Shown one piece after another: positions 5,828 through 6,837 of a stretch of DNA of 6,837 bases (the stretch's first letter is position 1; each line of letters begins with the position of its first letter). Origin of the DNA: an uncultured Porphyromonadaceae bacterium (lineage in GTDB: Bacteria; Bacteroidota; Bacteroidia; Bacteroidales; Muribaculaceae); the NCBI GenBank assembly GCA_900554265.1, contig USGZ01000091.1:1-6837 (forward strand), given 5' to 3'. Made by a program: the position numbers and the translations under genes. The notes beneath the pieces were generated by a model. The model was not told the origin of the DNA. It saw only the letters and a list, made by a program, of their open reading frames with translations, and did no database searches.

Positions 5828-6837
5828 CTACCGCACCGCAACGGAGGAGATGGCGGATTCGATAGCCTCGACTTCGGAAGCGAATTTCTTCTCGCAGGCC
5901 ATTCGGTTCTCGACACTGTCGACACCGTGGATAACCGTGGCGTGCGTGCGGTCGAGTTTCTGCCCTATCGCCACGAGGGGCATGCCAGCCATTTTCTTGG
6001 CGAGGTACATCACGACCTGACGGGCGTCGGAAATCTCGCGGCGGCGCGTCTTTGTGAACAGCAGGTCGGGGCTGATGTTGAAGTGGGAGGCAACGGCGTC
6101 GGTAACCATCTCGAAATTGACGGTACGCCGCTGGATTTTCACTGCATTGGCAACTACCCGCCGGGCAAGGTCGAGGCTGATGTCGCGCTTCTCCACCATT
6201 GCGTGCGCGACCAGCGAGGCCACTATGCCCTCGAGCTCGCGGACGTTCTCGGTAACGTTGGCGGCGATATACTCGAGGATATCGTCGCGCAGCGACAGAC
6301 CGTTCTGCTCGGCGTTCTGACGCAGCACGTCGCGGCGCAGCTCGATGTCCGGGCGTCCGAGTTCTACCTGCATGCCCCACTTGAAGCGGCTGAGCAGACG
6401 CGCCTCGAAACCTTCCATCTCGCTCGGAGCGCAGTCGCTGCTCATTATTATCTGGCGGTCGTGCTGGTGGAGGTGGTTGAAGATATGGAAGAAGGTGTTC
6501 TGGGTCCCCGGCTTGCCCTGGAGGTCCTGGATGTCGTCGACGATGAGGGTGTCGACGCTCTGGTAGAAATGGAAGAAGTTGTTGATGTTCTTGGCGGCGG
6601 CGGTTGTGTAGTGCGTCTGGAAGAGTCGCGCCGTGACGTAATACACGCGTGCCTGCGGGTTGCGTTCCTTGATGCGGATGCCGATAGCCTGGATCAGGTG
6701 CGTCTTGCCGACGCCCGAAGGTCCGAACACGAAGAGCGGGTTGAAGGTCTTGAGCCTGGGATTGTCGCCGATTGCCTCGCCTATGGAGCGGGCGATTTTG
6801 TTGGACTCGCTCAGACAGTAGTTCTCGAAATTATAGC
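5828..6837 (-). CDS. dnaA: Chromosomal replication initiator DnaA, 5' part outside window
   Basis: The frame stays open from the right edge to TAG at 5828-5830 and gives 335 residues; domains I and II lie outside. The fragment opens with YNFENYCLSESNKIARS, the usual entry to the AAA+ domain. It continues with Walker A GPSGVGKT, Walker B TLIVDDIQDL, the TQNTFFHIFNHLHQ segment typical of Bacteroidota DnaA, sensor 1 IIMSSD, and LLSRFKWG with the arginine finger. Domain IV follows: RRREISDARQVVMYLAKK, then a helix-turn-helix LVAIGQKLDRTHATVIHG. DnaA binds ATP and DnaA boxes at oriC and opens the duplex. The helix-turn-helix looks one residue shorter than the common GGRDH or GGKDH form and has Thr where Asp usually reads the box. 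The normal AAA+ features argue that the protein is functional. GTG at 6730 is an internal Val codon (LFVFGPSG), not a start. A 111 bp gap separates it from tdk. Confidence 0.97.
   Translation of the reverse strand, partial: YNFENYCLSESNKIARSIGEAIGDNPRLKTFNPLFVFGPSGVGKTHLIQAIGIRIKERNPQARVYYVTARLFQTHYTTAAAKNINNFFHFYQSVDTLIVDDIQDLQGKPGTQNTFFHIFNHLHQHDRQIIMSSDCAPSEMEGFEARLLSRFKWGMQVELGRPDIELRRDVLRQNAEQNGLSLRDDILEYIAANVTENVRELEGIVASLVAHAMVEKRDISLDLARRVVANAVKIQRRTVNFEMVTDAVASHFNISPDLLFTKTRRREISDARQVVMYLAKKMAGMPLVAIGQKLDRTHATVIHGVDSVENRMACEKKFASEVEAIESAISSVAVR

Noticed and set aside
1..6837. A new defence, phage or mobile system.
   Set aside because: All six genes belong to known families with housekeeping or envelope roles. 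There is no transposase, integrase, terminal inverted repeat, target duplication or clear compositional break.

Overview
The window looks like ordinary chromosomal DNA from a GC-rich member of the Bacteroidota, most likely Bacteroidales. Three things point there: a TAnnTTTG-type -7 promoter element, starts that lack obvious Shine-Dalgarno sequences, and the family mix (Bacteroidota-style DnaA, DUF3108 protein, M13 peptidase with lipoprotein-like leader). The genus cannot be fixed from this stretch. All six genes I can support are on the minus strand, so the biological order runs from the right edge to the left edge.

Region by region, in transcription order. (1) 5828-6837 is the C-terminal two thirds of dnaA, the replication initiator, with its 5' part outside the window. 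(2) A 111 bp spacer holds a short perfect palindrome. (3) 5033-5716 is a type II thymidine kinase (tdk), joined by a 4 bp ATGA stop/start overlap to a YhcH/YjgK/YiaL-family gene (4581-5036). (4) A 9 bp-stem inverted repeat follows directly. (5) 3745-4524 encodes an exported DUF3108 protein. (6) The 165 bp spacer 3580-3744 holds a tandem repeat array, 3628-3736. It consists of three degenerate 23 bp units that run into a 10 bp periodicity with GATTAATC palindromes, and it abuts a good Bacteroidota promoter. (7) 1591-3579 encodes a YheS-like ABC-F ATPase. (8) 1-1561 encodes an M13 (neprilysin/PepO-type) zinc peptidase, cut by the left edge just after its HEMTH zinc motif. Its possible upstream start would overlap the ABC-F stop as ATGA.

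Functionally this is a housekeeping neighbourhood: replication initiation, dNTP salvage, ribosome rescue or translation factor, envelope peptidase. Apart from the two (possibly) coupled pairs, nothing links the genes into one pathway. I see no CRISPR array, mobile element, phage gene, RNA gene, toxin-antitoxin or defence module. The long plus-strand open frames are antisense shadows of the minus-strand genes.

Most worth a second look: the two-period repeat array upstream of the ABC-F promoter; an apparently shortened and altered DNA-reading turn in DnaA domain IV; and a Gly-to-Ala change in the thymidine kinase P-loop. I did not find convincing evidence of a new multi-gene system.
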